Below, piece by piece: positions 10,313-20,058 of a stretch of DNA of 64,000 nt. A program made the translations under genes and the position numbers. Location of the stretch: assembly GCA_900550195.1 (NCBI GenBank), contig URRB01000005.1:1-64000 (forward strand). Direction: 5' to 3'. Source of the DNA: an uncultured Collinsella sp. Lineage in GTDB: Bacteria > Actinomycetota > Coriobacteriia > Coriobacteriales > Coriobacteriaceae. The notes under the pieces are model-generated. The model was given only the letters and a program-made list of their open reading frames with translations, searched no databases and was not told the origin of the DNA. Every line of letters starts with the position of its first letter. Position 1 is the stretch's first letter.

Positions 10313-10996
10313 ATGTCCGATTCGAGCGACAGTTCTAAGCCGCGACCCAAGACCGCGGCCGTTCCACACTACACAGTGGGCGAGGAGATCATGAACTCCG
10401 TCACCCATGGTGTCGGCTGCCTGCTGGGTATCGCGGGCCTGGTGCTCCTGATCGTATTCGCCGCCCTGCGCGGCGGAGGCCCGGCCCATATGGCCGCGGC
10501 GATTGTCTATGGCGTCAGCATTATCCTCGAATACCTAGCCTCCACGCTCTACCACGCGATTCAGCCCGCGCGCGCCAAGCACGTGTTTCGCATCATCGAC
10601 CACAGCTGCATCTACCTGCTCATTGCGGGCAGCTATACGCCGTTTTGCCTTATCACGCTCGCAAACGACGGCGGCCCTGCGCTGTTCTTTGCCGTATGGG
10701 CCATCGCCATTATCGGCATCGCTCTCGAGTGCTTCCTACGCGAGCGTCAACCGCACTGGGTAAGCGGCCTGGTCTACCTGCTGATGGGCTGGCTCGTTGT
10801 CTTTAAGCTGCCCGAACTTGTTGCGCTGCTCAACCCCGTGGCACTTGCCCTGCTCGCCGTCGGCGGCGTGTGCTACACCGCGGGCGTGCCGTTCTATATC
10901 GCCAAAAACGTGCGCTATCTGCACAGCGTGTTTCACCTGTGGGTGCTCGCCGGCAGCATCTTCCAGTTCATGGCGGTGATCCTCTTCGTAATCTAG
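10313..10996 (+). CDS. Hemolysin III family (PAQR/TrhA) membrane protein
   Basis: A 227-residue protein with seven predicted spans. It shows the PAQR signatures: EEIMNSVTHG near the N terminus, the S-x3-H pair in YLASTLYH, IDHSCIYLLIAGSYTP, and the C-terminal FHLWVLAGS His. These residues form the metal site in PAQR proteins. Bacterial members are tied to membrane lipid homeostasis rather than true haemolysis. The ATG at 10313 is used; GGAGG lies 11 bases upstream. Confidence 0.9.
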   Translation: MSDSSDSSKPRPKTAAVPHYTVGEEIMNSVTHGVGCLLGIAGLVLLIVFAALRGGGPAHMAAAIVYGVSIILEYLASTLYHAIQPARAKHVFRIIDHSCIYLLIAGSYTPFCLITLANDGGPALFFAVWAIAIIGIALECFLRERQPHWVSGLVYLLMGWLVVFKLPELVALLNPVALALLAVGGVCYTAGVPFYIAKNVRYLHSVFHLWVLAGSIFQFMAVILFVI

Positions 10997-11106
10997 CGAC
11001 CACGCCTGCGCGCCCGCGTTCTCGTTTGGGCGCCGGTGCAATTGCCGTATCCGCCATCAACGTTTTAACCTGACGTCCCGAATCTTGGAGGTTCGAGAAA
11101 CTCCCG

Positions 11107-12480
<1,374 letters not shown>

Positions 12481-12504
12481 GGCAAGGAAGAGTAGGGGAG
12501 AGTT

Positions 12505-13338
12505 ATGGCAGGCCTGTTCAACATCCTTAAGGTCACCGTCAGCAAGGACAAGATCTGCGCGCATGTGCTGGTGAACCCCGGCATGCCGCTGATGACCTCG
12601 GAGGATATCGAGGCCACGGCGCGCGTGTACTACTTGGTGCCCGCGATTGCCAAGCACCTGTGCCTAGGCGATTCCGGCCGCGAGTTCCAGGACTGCATGG
12701 GCCAGACCGAGCTTTGCCACCTGCTGGAGCATGTGACGGTCGAGCTCATGAACGAGACCGGTCTCGCTGGCAGCATTTCATGCGGCCGCACCCGCGTAAG
12801 CGAGCACGACGAGCGCGTCTTTGAGGTCGAGCTTTCGTGTCCAGATGATGCGCTGGCCATTGGCGCGCTGTCGTCGGCCACCTTTATGATGGACTGGGCG
12901 TACCTGCACGCCGACCAGCCTGCCCCCGACGTGGAAGGCACGGTCGCGGGTCTGCGCAACCTGGTGTTGGGCATGCGCGCCGAGGCCGAGGGCAAGGATC
13001 CTCACGAGGCCGTCGCCGCTGCGAACGGCGAAGATGCTGCCGAGGACGAGGGCGCTGACGAGGGCGATGTGCCGGTCGACGCCGAGCTCGTTGCCGATGC
13101 GACCGCCGAGCCCGTTCCCGCCGAGCCCCAGGGCGTCCCCAACTTTGACGACGAGCCCCAGGTGGCGATTGATACCGAGGGCGCGGTTGCCGAGAACCAC
13201 GAGGCCTCCGCTGCCGTCTTTGGCGGTGCTGCGACGGTTCCGGCAGGACCTGCGCATGAGGGCGGCCTGCCGCTCGTGGACGGCGCCGGCGAGGACCCGG
13301 GTGCCACGGTGGCCATGCCGGCTATGCCCCAGGAGTAG
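12505..13338 (+). CDS. Protein resembling the cyanophycin synthetase N-terminal domain, with acidic tail
   Basis: A 277-residue protein with no signal peptide. Residues 1-150 contain LLEHVTVELMNETGLAG followed by CGRTR (residues 94-97). This order, EHV-x-x-EL then GRTR about 14 residues on, matches my recollection of the N-terminal domain of cyanophycin synthetase (EHVALELQ...GRTR). The ATP-grasp and Mur-ligase domains of that enzyme are absent. The remaining 125 residues are low-complexity, rich in Ala, Glu, Asp and Pro, and probably disordered. It lies 24 bases behind the CorC gene with GGGGAGAG as ribosome site. Function unknown. The domain match is by eye and moderately sure. Confidence 0.6.
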   Translation: MAGLFNILKVTVSKDKICAHVLVNPGMPLMTSEDIEATARVYYLVPAIAKHLCLGDSGREFQDCMGQTELCHLLEHVTVELMNETGLAGSISCGRTRVSEHDERVFEVELSCPDDALAIGALSSATFMMDWAYLHADQPAPDVEGTVAGLRNLVLGMRAEAEGKDPHEAVAAANGEDAAEDEGADEGDVPVDAELVADATAEPVPAEPQGVPNFDDEPQVAIDTEGAVAENHEASAAVFGGAATVPAGPAHEGGLPLVDGAGEDPGATVAMPAMPQE

Positions 13339-13417
13339 GCCTACGCGTTTATCACCATCACGTACCTGCGCCTTTGCCGTACGCAGATGAGCGGAGCGGC
13401 AAGTGATGCGCTGCGGG

Positions 13418-13423
13418 TATAAT
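13418..13423 (+). promoter_or_regulatory. Candidate -10 element for the YtxH/PRC/deacetylase operon
   Basis: An extended TATAAT lies about 45 bases before the ribosome site of the YtxH gene. No clear -35 box is seen. Confidence 0.45.
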
Positions 13424-13474
13424 GGACAGCATTCAAACGGTGGGCACCGACGTGCCCGCAGGAGAGGAATGATC

Positions 13475-13864
13475 ATGGGTAAGACTTTCAGCTTTGTCTC
13501 CGGCGCACTTTTTGGTGCCGCTGCCGGCGCTATTGTCGGCGTTGCTCTGGCCCCGCGCTCGGGCGCCGAGACCCGCGCCATGGCTGCCGATATCGCCAAC
13601 GACGCCTGGGACAATATGCGCGACACCTACGAGCACAGCGCCGAGGAGGCCCGTGCTGCGGTGAATGACTTTGGCCCGATGGTCGACGCCAAGACCGACG
13701 ACCTGCGCGCCAAGGTCGACCTGGCCCGCGAGCGCATGGACCAGCTGCGCGAGCAGCTCAACGACGCCATTTCGGGCGGCAACGTGACGCCTGCCGCCGA
13801 CGTCGTGGTCGAGAACGCCGTCGAGGCTGATACCGAGGCTGCGGAGCCCTCGACCGAGGCATAA
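13475..13864 (+). CDS. YtxH-like small envelope protein
   Basis: A 129-residue protein. A Gly/Ala-rich N-terminal span (residues 5-28, FVSGALFGAAAGAIVG then LAPRSG) leads into amphipathic helices with heptads (residues 35-105) and an acidic Ala/Glu tail. This is the YtxH / gas-vesicle-associated family, tied to general stress in Bacillus, with no defined reaction. The start at 13475 is chosen over 13469 because GGAGAGG is 7 bases before it. The stop overlaps the next start by one base (TAATG), implying coupled translation. Confidence 0.8.
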   Translation: MGKTFSFVSGALFGAAAGAIVGVALAPRSGAETRAMAADIANDAWDNMRDTYEHSAEEARAAVNDFGPMVDAKTDDLRAKVDLARERMDQLREQLNDAISGGNVTPAADVVVENAVEADTEAAEPSTEA

Positions 13865-14619
13865 TGCGCGCCGGGGATTTTGTCGGCGCCAAGATCTATC
13901 GCAAGCCTACTGAGGACAAGCGTACCAAAAAGGACGGCACACCGCGCAGCCCTAAAAAGCTCGGAAAGATTCACTTTCCGGTCTTTACCCCGGGCGGTAC
14001 GCGCGTGGTCGGCTTTATGGTCCGCCAGTCCGATATCGCGGGTATGATCGAGCGTCCCGACCGATTCGTAGCGCTCGACGCCATTGGTGTCTACGAGGGC
14101 GCCATCGCGGTTGACGACGTCAAGGGCACCTACGATACCGCTGCGGCCAAGCGCCTCGACATCAACCTGGACGATTGCATCATCTGGGTCGGTATGGACG
14201 TGCGCACGGAATCGGGCGACGTCGTGGGCTATTGCTCGGACGTTGAGTTCAAGCCGCGCTCGGGCATCGTGCAGGCATTCTATGTGACCGCCGGTGCTGC
14301 TTCGAGTGTTTTGGTTGGTGACACGCAGGTGCCGCCGACGATGCTGCGCGGCTACGAGAACGGCGCGATGGTCGTCTCGGACGAGGTCAAGTCGCTCGGG
14401 TATTCGGGCGGTGCGGCTGCCAAGGCCGCCGAGGCCAGCGTCGTGGTGGGCGACAAGGTCAAAAAGGGCGCCAAGGTGCTCGACGACAAGGGATCGGTTG
14501 CCGTGGACAAGGGCAGTCGCGCACTGGGCAAGCAGCTCGGCAAGACGCGCGGCATGTTCAAGGCCTTTAAGGACGAATACCAAAAGGCGAGCGGAGGCTC
14601 GTCAAAAGCTACAAAATAG
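13864..14619 (+). CDS. PRC-barrel domain protein
   Basis: A 251-residue soluble protein with two PRC-barrel-like repeats (about residues 5-85 and 100-165; IWVGMDVRTESGDVVGYCSDVEF is the second core) and a Lys/Ala-rich helical tail (about 190-251). PRC barrels mediate protein contacts in RNA processing, photosynthetic and transport proteins; no catalysis is expected. Coupled to the YtxH gene by a one-base overlap. A related PRC module fronts the MgtE protein at 16427. Confidence 0.75.
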   Translation: MRAGDFVGAKIYRKPTEDKRTKKDGTPRSPKKLGKIHFPVFTPGGTRVVGFMVRQSDIAGMIERPDRFVALDAIGVYEGAIAVDDVKGTYDTAAAKRLDINLDDCIIWVGMDVRTESGDVVGYCSDVEFKPRSGIVQAFYVTAGAASSVLVGDTQVPPTMLRGYENGAMVVSDEVKSLGYSGGAAAKAAEASVVVGDKVKKGAKVLDDKGSVAVDKGSRALGKQLGKTRGMFKAFKDEYQKASGGSSKATK

Positions 14620-14640
14620 CGACGTACCAAATGATGGGAG

Positions 14641-14677
14641 GCAAGCCGGAGACCTGTTGCTCCGGCTTGCTGTGTTT
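14641..14677 (+). terminator. Hairpin after PRC gene, weak terminator
   Basis: GCAAGCCGGA pairs with TCCGGCTTGC around a 10-base loop, followed by TGTGTTT. The short, interrupted T run suggests partial termination before the next gene. Confidence 0.6.
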
Positions 14678-14691
14678 ATGGGGGAGGGCAC

Positions 14692-16098
14692 ATGCGCCAA
14701 AACGGATCCAACTTAAACGGGCGTTCGGGTGCGCGTCCGACGGCGCGCCGCGACCTGGGGCAGCTGCCCAGCGGTCAGCGCAAGCGTCACCGTAAGCCCG
14801 GCGCGATGTATCTCAACCATAGCCGCGGCTTTAGCGACCGCAGTGCGCGCATCGGCAACAGCCGTACGCCCCGTCGTTCGTCTCGCCTGCCCTACGCGCT
14901 CATCGCCGTGGGTTGCGCGCTCGTGCTGTTTATCGCTGCCGTCGTGGGCTACGTCAACCGCAGTGTGGACGTGGAGCTCAACGGCCAGAAGACCGCGGTG
15001 CGCGTGGGCTCTACGCTGCAGAATCTCATCGACGAACAGGATTTGACTGACACCTACGATGCAGGCGACCTGCTGGCCGTCGATGACAGCGTGCTCAAGC
15101 GCCATGGGGGCGAAAAGCTGTCGGTGAAGGTCGACGGCAAGCGCGTGAAGCAAGGCAAATGGGATAGCCGCGAACTTGAGGGCGGCGAGAAGGTGACGGT
15201 CAAGGATGGCCGTAACACCTACGAGAAGCACGAGGTTCAGGCTACGGTTATCGAGCCCAAGCTCAAGGTCGAGGGTACGGGCGCTATCGAGTATGTGCAG
15301 ACGTGGGGTGTCCAGGGCCGCTCCGAGGTGTGGGTTGGTGAGCAGTCGGGCAAGACGCAAGACCGCGGCGAGGTTGTGCCCGCCACCGATTGCGTTGTTG
15401 CGTGCGCCAGCGTGGCGCCCAAGGGCAACAAAAAGTACGTGGCGCTGACGTTTGACGAGGGTCCGAGCGGCGCCACCAAACAGATCTTGCAGGTGCTCAA
15501 GGAAAAGGGCGTCACCGCGACGTTCTTCCTTTCGGGCGATGCGGCCGAGGCCTCGCCTGCCACGGCCAAGGCGATTGTCGATGCCGGGTGCGAGATCGGA
15601 TCCAACAGCTACAGCGACGATTCGCTCAAGGGTCAGGACCGTGAGGCGGTACGCGAACAGATCCCGAAAGGCACCGATGCGATTAAGTCGGCGACCGGCG
15701 TGAAGACGATGCTACTGCGTGCTCCCTACGCTGCCTTTGACGAGCAAAACTGGATTGATGCGATGGACCTGGTCTCCGCCGTGGTCTCGTGGAATATTGA
15801 CTCGGGCGACTGGCTGCTCAACGGTGCCGACGAGCAGGTCTCGACGGTGCTCGATTCGGTGACGCCGGGCAATATCGTGCTGCTCACCGATAGAGACGAA
15901 TGCGCCGAGCAGACGCTCGAGGCGCTGCCGCAGATTATCGACGGCCTCATTGCCGACGGCTACAAGATCGTGACGCTCAGCGACCTGGTCAAGACGGACA
16001 CGTCGCTGAGCAAAAAGCTCACCTCGCTGACGAAGGTCACCATGCCCAAGGACGCCGTGTTCCCCCAACTTGCCGAGGACGACGACACCACAGAGTAG
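14692..16098 (+). CDS. Polysaccharide-deacetylase-like protein lacking catalytic metal ligands
   Basis: A 468-residue protein: basic cytoplasmic N terminus, one span (about residues 67-90), a ubiquitin-like DUF348/G5-type segment (about 91-190), and a NodB-type domain (about 248-440). The family motif TFDDGP is TFDEGP here (residues 253-258). The metal-binding H-S/T-x2-H motif is replaced by SNSYSD (304-309). RPPYG is RAPYA, and the late catalytic His region reads NIVLLTD. With both zinc His residues gone, deacetylation is unlikely and a binding role on peptidoglycan or glycan is more plausible. Anchored facing outward. Confidence 0.8.
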   Translation: MRQNGSNLNGRSGARPTARRDLGQLPSGQRKRHRKPGAMYLNHSRGFSDRSARIGNSRTPRRSSRLPYALIAVGCALVLFIAAVVGYVNRSVDVELNGQKTAVRVGSTLQNLIDEQDLTDTYDAGDLLAVDDSVLKRHGGEKLSVKVDGKRVKQGKWDSRELEGGEKVTVKDGRNTYEKHEVQATVIEPKLKVEGTGAIEYVQTWGVQGRSEVWVGEQSGKTQDRGEVVPATDCVVACASVAPKGNKKYVALTFDEGPSGATKQILQVLKEKGVTATFFLSGDAAEASPATAKAIVDAGCEIGSNSYSDDSLKGQDREAVREQIPKGTDAIKSATGVKTMLLRAPYAAFDEQNWIDAMDLVSAVVSWNIDSGDWLLNGADEQVSTVLDSVTPGNIVLLTDRDECAEQTLEALPQIIDGLIADGYKIVTLSDLVKTDTSLSKKLTSLTKVTMPKDAVFPQLAEDDDTTE

Positions 16099-16135
16099 TC
16101 ATTGGGTAGTCGTTTAAGAACGTCCCCAATGGCTA
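16099..16135. repeat. GGGGACGTTCTTAAACGACTA-family palindrome
   Basis: It begins at the deacetylase stop codon. Read on the minus strand it contains CATTGGGGACGTTCTTAAAC, identical to the element at 48165. The ends ATTGGG/CCCAAT-type arms can pair. Possible terminator. Confidence 0.7.
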
Positions 16136-16136
16136 T

Positions 16137-16426
16137 GTCACGGATGCGTCAGCGTTTGGTATGCCTGCAATGTGCAGCGCATAAATTCGATGCCGCAGGG
16201 CGATGCTGATGCTATAGTTACTGCGGTTAATGAGGGTCAAGAGAAAGGTTACAGGTGAAATCCAAACCTCGACCATACAGTCGATGACCCCATGCAGGTG
16301 CTTTTTGCGCATGCACGGGGTGTAAGCGTCGAGCGGCGTGCCGCCCGCGCATGCGTATACATATCCAGAAGCCCCCGGACGCCGCACATGCGGCCGCGTC
16401 CGGAGGAATAATGATGGGGAGCACCA
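16137..16426 (+). promoter_or_regulatory. Structured leader upstream of the Mg2+ transport operon
   Basis: A 290-base non-coding leader. A TATAGT box (16213-16218) could be the -10. Downstream are several stems: ACCCCATGCA with TGCACGGGGT, a CGAC/GTCG hairpin, and CCGGACG...CGTCCGG around CCGCACATGCGG (about 16377-16403). The 3' arm of this last stem abuts the GGAGGA at 16402-16407. A 10-codon ORF (16411-16443) follows it. I could not match the leader to the M-box, mini-ykkC, yybP or other known class. A translation-controlling Mg2+ sensor is an inference from position. Confidence 0.45.
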
Positions 16427-16443
16427 TTGAATTATCTGAGTGA
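16411..16443 (+). CDS. Possible 10-residue leader peptide overlapping mgtE start
   Basis: ATGATG follows the best Shine-Dalgarno of the region (GGAGGA, 16402-16407) and encodes MMGSTIELSE. It ends at 16443, overlapping the first codons of the MgtE frame and stopping one base before an in-frame ATG of mgtE (16445). It may be a decoy or coupling ORF; no conservation evidence is available here. Confidence 0.3.
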   Translation: MMGSTIELSE

Positions 16444-18271
16444 GATGCTCAAATTGCCGGTCTTGGACGTCGACGGCGAAAAGCTCGGCGTGGTCAACGA
16501 TTTTGGTATTGCTACCGGCGAAGTTTTTCCGCACGTGACGTCGCTCGCGTTCCGCGGACCCGGCAAGACGCCGTTTATGATCAGCTGGCGCAAATGGGTC
16601 GACCGTATCGACGAGACGGGTGTACACCTTAAGACGTCGGCCACCGAAATCCGTTTTTCGTACCTGCAGCCGACCGAACTCTTGCTTGCCCGCGACGTGC
16701 TCAACAAGCAGATTGTCGACACGCAGGGCATGAAGGTCGTGCGCGTAAACGACATCAAGTTTTCCATGTCGGGCGAAAACCAGCTGCGCCTGCTGGGCGC
16801 CGAGGTTGGTGCTCGCGGTCTGCTACGCGCCATCAGCCCCGCGCTCGAGCATATCGTCGAAGGCTTTATGAAGCACCTGGGCAAGCCGCTCAGTGAGGAC
16901 ATCATCGCTTGGTCCTACATGGACCTGCTCGACCGCTCGACCAAGAACATTCAACTCTCGGTGTCGCACAAGACGCTCGGCGAGCTGCACCCTGCCGACA
17001 TCGCCGACATTATCGAGCAGCTCGACCCGCGCCTACGTGCGCAGGTGTTCGCGCAGCTCGATACTGCCCAGGCCGCCGAGGCCATCTCGGAGTTCGATGA
17101 CGACGAGCTTATGACCGAGATGCTCGAGGGCCTGTCCGACACGGACGCATCGTCGATGCTGGCCATGATGGACCCGGACGATGCAGCCGACCTGATCGAC
17201 GAGCTCGATTACGAGAAGGCCGAGAAGCTCCTGCGCCTGATGGGCGTCAAGGAGGAGAAGGCGATTCGTAACCTGCTGGGGTATGAGGACAACACCGCCG
17301 GCCGCATCATGACCTCGGAGTTTGTCTCCCTGCCCGCCACGGCAACGGTCGGTGACGCCATCGAGGCGATTCGCGAGCTCGACGAGGACTTCGAGAGCGT
17401 CTACTATGTCTATACCGAGGATCCGAGCGGCATGCTGACCGGCGTGCTTTCGCTGCGCACGCTGATCGTAGCCGACCGCGACGCCACGCTGGGTCAGCTG
17501 GCCTATCGCGACCTGGTCTATGTGTCGCCCGACGAGGACCAGGAAGACGTAACGGACGAGATGACCAAGTACGACCTGGTCGCCATCCCTGTCTGCGACG
17601 AGAACCGTCATATCCTGGGTATCGTAACCTTCGACGACGCCATGGACGTTATCGCTGAGGAGCACCAGGAGGACCTGCAGATCGCCGGTGTCGGCTCGGG
17701 CGATAGCGCGTCGGACGACTCGACGAACGTGCTCAGCTGGTTCGTGCATCGCCAGTACTGGGTTGTTGTATGGGGCATCGCGTCGTGCATCATGGCGACC
17801 GTGCTGGGGACGGCGCTCGGCTCCGCACATCTGGTGGTGTTCCCCATGTGCGCCATGCCGCTCGTGCTGCTGGCGGCCTCGCGCATGGTGTCGTTCGTCA
17901 AGAACTACTTCCTGGAGTATGACGGTCACGACGACGAGCCCAAGCCGTATCTGGGGTTCTTCTTCCAGAGCACGGGCATGGGCCTGATTCTGTCACTCGT
18001 GACCTACCTGTGCGCCCAGCTGGTGCGCACCGCCGCGTTCCCCGATGCGCCCATGTTTGAGGAGCAACTCTTTACCGGGTGCTTTAATATCGCTGCCATC
18101 ATTTGCCTGGTTGGCAACATGAGCGCCGTGATTTACCTGATGGTGCTGTTCTGGCGTGACGAGCATGACCTCAACACGTCGGGCACCGCCATGAACGTTA
18201 TTGCCGTCATGATCTCGTGCGTAGCGTACTGCGCCGCTGCGGTGCTGCTCACCATGTCGGTCATGGGTTAG
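16427..18271 (+). CDS. mgtE: MgtE-family Mg2+ transporter with N-terminal PRC domain
   Basis: A 614-residue protein, longer than the usual 450-residue MgtE. A PRC-barrel front end (about residues 1-150) precedes the MgtE_N helical domain (about 160-270), a CBS pair (about 285-405) and five spans (about 440-614). The TTG start is favoured because it restores NYLSEMLKLPVLD, the usual start of PRC-type MgtE proteins, and GGGGAG lies 5 bases upstream; ATG 16445 is the alternative. The CBS and N domains normally gate the channel by cytosolic Mg2+. The NRAMP-like gene follows after 8 bases. Confidence 0.88.
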   Translation: MNYLSEMLKLPVLDVDGEKLGVVNDFGIATGEVFPHVTSLAFRGPGKTPFMISWRKWVDRIDETGVHLKTSATEIRFSYLQPTELLLARDVLNKQIVDTQGMKVVRVNDIKFSMSGENQLRLLGAEVGARGLLRAISPALEHIVEGFMKHLGKPLSEDIIAWSYMDLLDRSTKNIQLSVSHKTLGELHPADIADIIEQLDPRLRAQVFAQLDTAQAAEAISEFDDDELMTEMLEGLSDTDASSMLAMMDPDDAADLIDELDYEKAEKLLRLMGVKEEKAIRNLLGYEDNTAGRIMTSEFVSLPATATVGDAIEAIRELDEDFESVYYVYTEDPSGMLTGVLSLRTLIVADRDATLGQLAYRDLVYVSPDEDQEDVTDEMTKYDLVAIPVCDENRHILGIVTFDDAMDVIAEEHQEDLQIAGVGSGDSASDDSTNVLSWFVHRQYWVVVWGIASCIMATVLGTALGSAHLVVFPMCAMPLVLLAASRMVSFVKNYFLEYDGHDDEPKPYLGFFFQSTGMGLILSLVTYLCAQLVRTAAFPDAPMFEEQLFTGCFNIAAIICLVGNMSAVIYLMVLFWRDEHDLNTSGTAMNVIAVMISCVAYCAAAVLLTMSVMG

Positions 18272-18279
18272 GTGGTCGC

Positions 18280-19542
18280 GTGCAAAATACCAAGCAAAAG
18301 TCGGGCACCAAGCAAAAGTTGACCATCGCGGCCATCTTTGGCGCTATGGGCCCCGGTCTGCTGGCGGCGCTTTCGGGCAATGACGCCGGCGGCATTGCAA
18401 CGTATTCCAGCGCGGGCGCCAGCTATGGCTACAAGATGCTCTGGATGCTTCCCGTCATGACTGTGCTGCTCATCGTGACGCAGGAGACCGCGGCGCGCTG
18501 CGGCTGCGTCACGGGCAAGGGCCTGGCATCGCTCATTCGCGAGCGCTTTGGCGTGCGCAAGAGTGTACTTGCTATGGCGGCGCTGTTGATCGCCAACACG
18601 GCTGTGACCATTTCGGAGTTTGCGGGCATCGCCAGCGGCCTTGCTCTCTTTGGCGTGCCGGCGAGCATCTCGGTGCCGTTGGTGGCGCTGCTGGTGTGGA
18701 TGCTTACCATGTCGGGTAGTTTCCAGCGCATCGAGAAGATTCTGCTGCTGGTGAGCTGCGTGTTCGTGACTTATATTGTCGCCGCGTTTATGGCTGGCCC
18801 CAACTGGGGTGAGGTCGCGGTCGACCTGGTCGTGCCTAACATTCAAAATGATCCCAGCTACGTGTCGCTCGTGGTCGCAACGATCGGTACCACCATCGCG
18901 CCGTGGATGATTTTCTTGGCGCAGAACAACGTGGTCGATAAGAACGCGGGCGAGGACGATATCGTGCTGCAGCGCATCGATACCGTGAGCGGCTCGCTTG
19001 CCGCCGATGTCATTGCCGGCTTTATTATCATCACGACCGGTACGGTGTTGTTCCCGGCGGGCATTCAGATTAGCGATGCTGCCGATGCTGCCCGTGCGCT
19101 GGAGCCTATTGCGGGTCAGTGGTCCACGGTACTGTTTGCCTCGGGCCTGGTCGCGGCGAGCTTCTTGGCTGCCTGCGTGCTGCCGGGCGTTACGTCGAGC
19201 GCTATCTGCGAGGCATTTGGCTGGGAGCGCGGTGCCGACCGCAGCTGGGACGAGGCCCCGGTCTATCGCGGCATCATTACGGCCATCATCGGTATCTCTG
19301 CCGTGCTGGTGCTTATGCCCGGCGTCGATCTGTTCCAGATTATGATGACCTCACAGGTCATCAATGGCGTGCTACTGCCCGTGGTTCTGGTGTTCCAGGT
19401 GGTTATCGCAGCCGACCGTCACATTATGGGTGCCAACCGCAACGGTCGCGTGTGGAACATGCTCACTTGGGCGACTATCGCCGTGATTACGGTGCTCACG
19501 GTCGTCATGTTTGTCCTGCAAGCGATGGGCTACAGCGCTTAA
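18280..19542 (+). CDS. NRAMP-family transporter, probably magnesium-type (NRMT-like)
   Basis: A 420-residue, 11-span carrier starting at GTG 18280, with AGGTGG as ribosome site. In true NRAMP Mn/Fe carriers helix 1 carries DPGN and helix 6 carries MPH; here they read NDAGG and IAPWM. Loss of the helix-1 Asn and helix-6 Met is the pattern described for NRAMP-related Mg2+ transporters, known from Eggerthella lenta, another Coriobacteriia. Cotranscription with mgtE supports Mg2+ (perhaps also Mn2+) as substrate. Substrate is inference; family membership is clear. Confidence 0.85.
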   Translation: MQNTKQKSGTKQKLTIAAIFGAMGPGLLAALSGNDAGGIATYSSAGASYGYKMLWMLPVMTVLLIVTQETAARCGCVTGKGLASLIRERFGVRKSVLAMAALLIANTAVTISEFAGIASGLALFGVPASISVPLVALLVWMLTMSGSFQRIEKILLLVSCVFVTYIVAAFMAGPNWGEVAVDLVVPNIQNDPSYVSLVVATIGTTIAPWMIFLAQNNVVDKNAGEDDIVLQRIDTVSGSLAADVIAGFIIITTGTVLFPAGIQISDAADAARALEPIAGQWSTVLFASGLVAASFLAACVLPGVTSSAICEAFGWERGADRSWDEAPVYRGIITAIIGISAVLVLMPGVDLFQIMMTSQVINGVLLPVVLVFQVVIAADRHIMGANRNGRVWNMLTWATIAVITVLTVVMFVLQAMGYSA

Positions 19543-19560
19543 CGCCCACTTTTGCTTCCG

Positions 19561-19595
19561 AACAGGCCGCAGCGATGGGCTGCGGCCTGTTTTTT
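19561..19595 (+). terminator. Rho-independent terminator of mgtE-NRAMP operon
   Basis: AACAGGCCGCAG pairs with CTGCGGCCTGTT around a 7-base loop, followed by T6. Confidence 0.9.
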
Positions 19596-19628
19596 GTCTG
19601 CTATAGGGTGTTAGTTATATAGCAATGG

Positions 19629-19850
19629 ACAAAAAATGCCAAATATGAGTACTGTTGCTAAGTGAATAGCATTTACATCCTAAAAGATAATGAACATAGC
19701 CTTTAGTATGTTCATTAAAATTGGCTCCAATACGCCTTAAACCAGTCAGGTTGGCTGCTTTAGGGGGTTGTAGGGGTCGCTCGGACGTCATTTTGGGTGG
19801 TTTTGCCTGCTACTAAAATGGTAACAGTACTCATATTTGCCCTTTTTGCC
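19629..19850. mobile_element. MITE-like AT-rich element with terminal inverted repeats
   Basis: A 222-bp non-coding segment, distinctly more AT-rich than its surroundings. CAAATATGAGTACTGTT (19640-19656) recurs exactly inverted at 19823-19839. Outside both copies lie A-rich or T-rich tracts that extend the similarity. No transposase is encoded. It could be a miniature transposable element or a promoter-rich spacer. The rest of the 19596-20058 gap holds nothing else recognisable apart from the hairpin at 19998. Confidence 0.45.
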
Positions 19851-19997
19851 CACAGACCTTTGAGGGTGCGGCGAAAAGGGCTTGTTTTGATTGTTTGGGG
19901 CAGGCACGAGGCGCGGAAACGATGTTTGGAGCGACGGAGCGGCCTGGAATTCATCCGTAGAGGTCTTCATTGGCTGCGCCAGGAGTGTCCCTAACTG

Positions 19998-20035
19998 CCG
20001 GAGGGGGTGTCTGCCGTGGCAGACACCCCCTCCGG
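19998..20035. repeat. 38-base perfect inverted repeat
   Basis: Arms of 18 bases (CCGGAGGGGGTGTCTGCC and its complement) with a 2-base loop. It lies 24 bases past the acyltransferase stop. The flank GTCCCTAACTGCCGG resembles the repeat cluster at 7561. With no T run on either side it is probably a repeat element that may still stabilise or end the transcript. Confidence 0.8.
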
Positions 20036-20058
20036 ATGTGGGAAGTTTGCGCTGCAGG

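Noticed and set aside
16222..16403. M-box (ykoK) Mg2+ riboswitch before mgtE
   Set aside because: The conserved M-box core sequences are not present; only the position fits.
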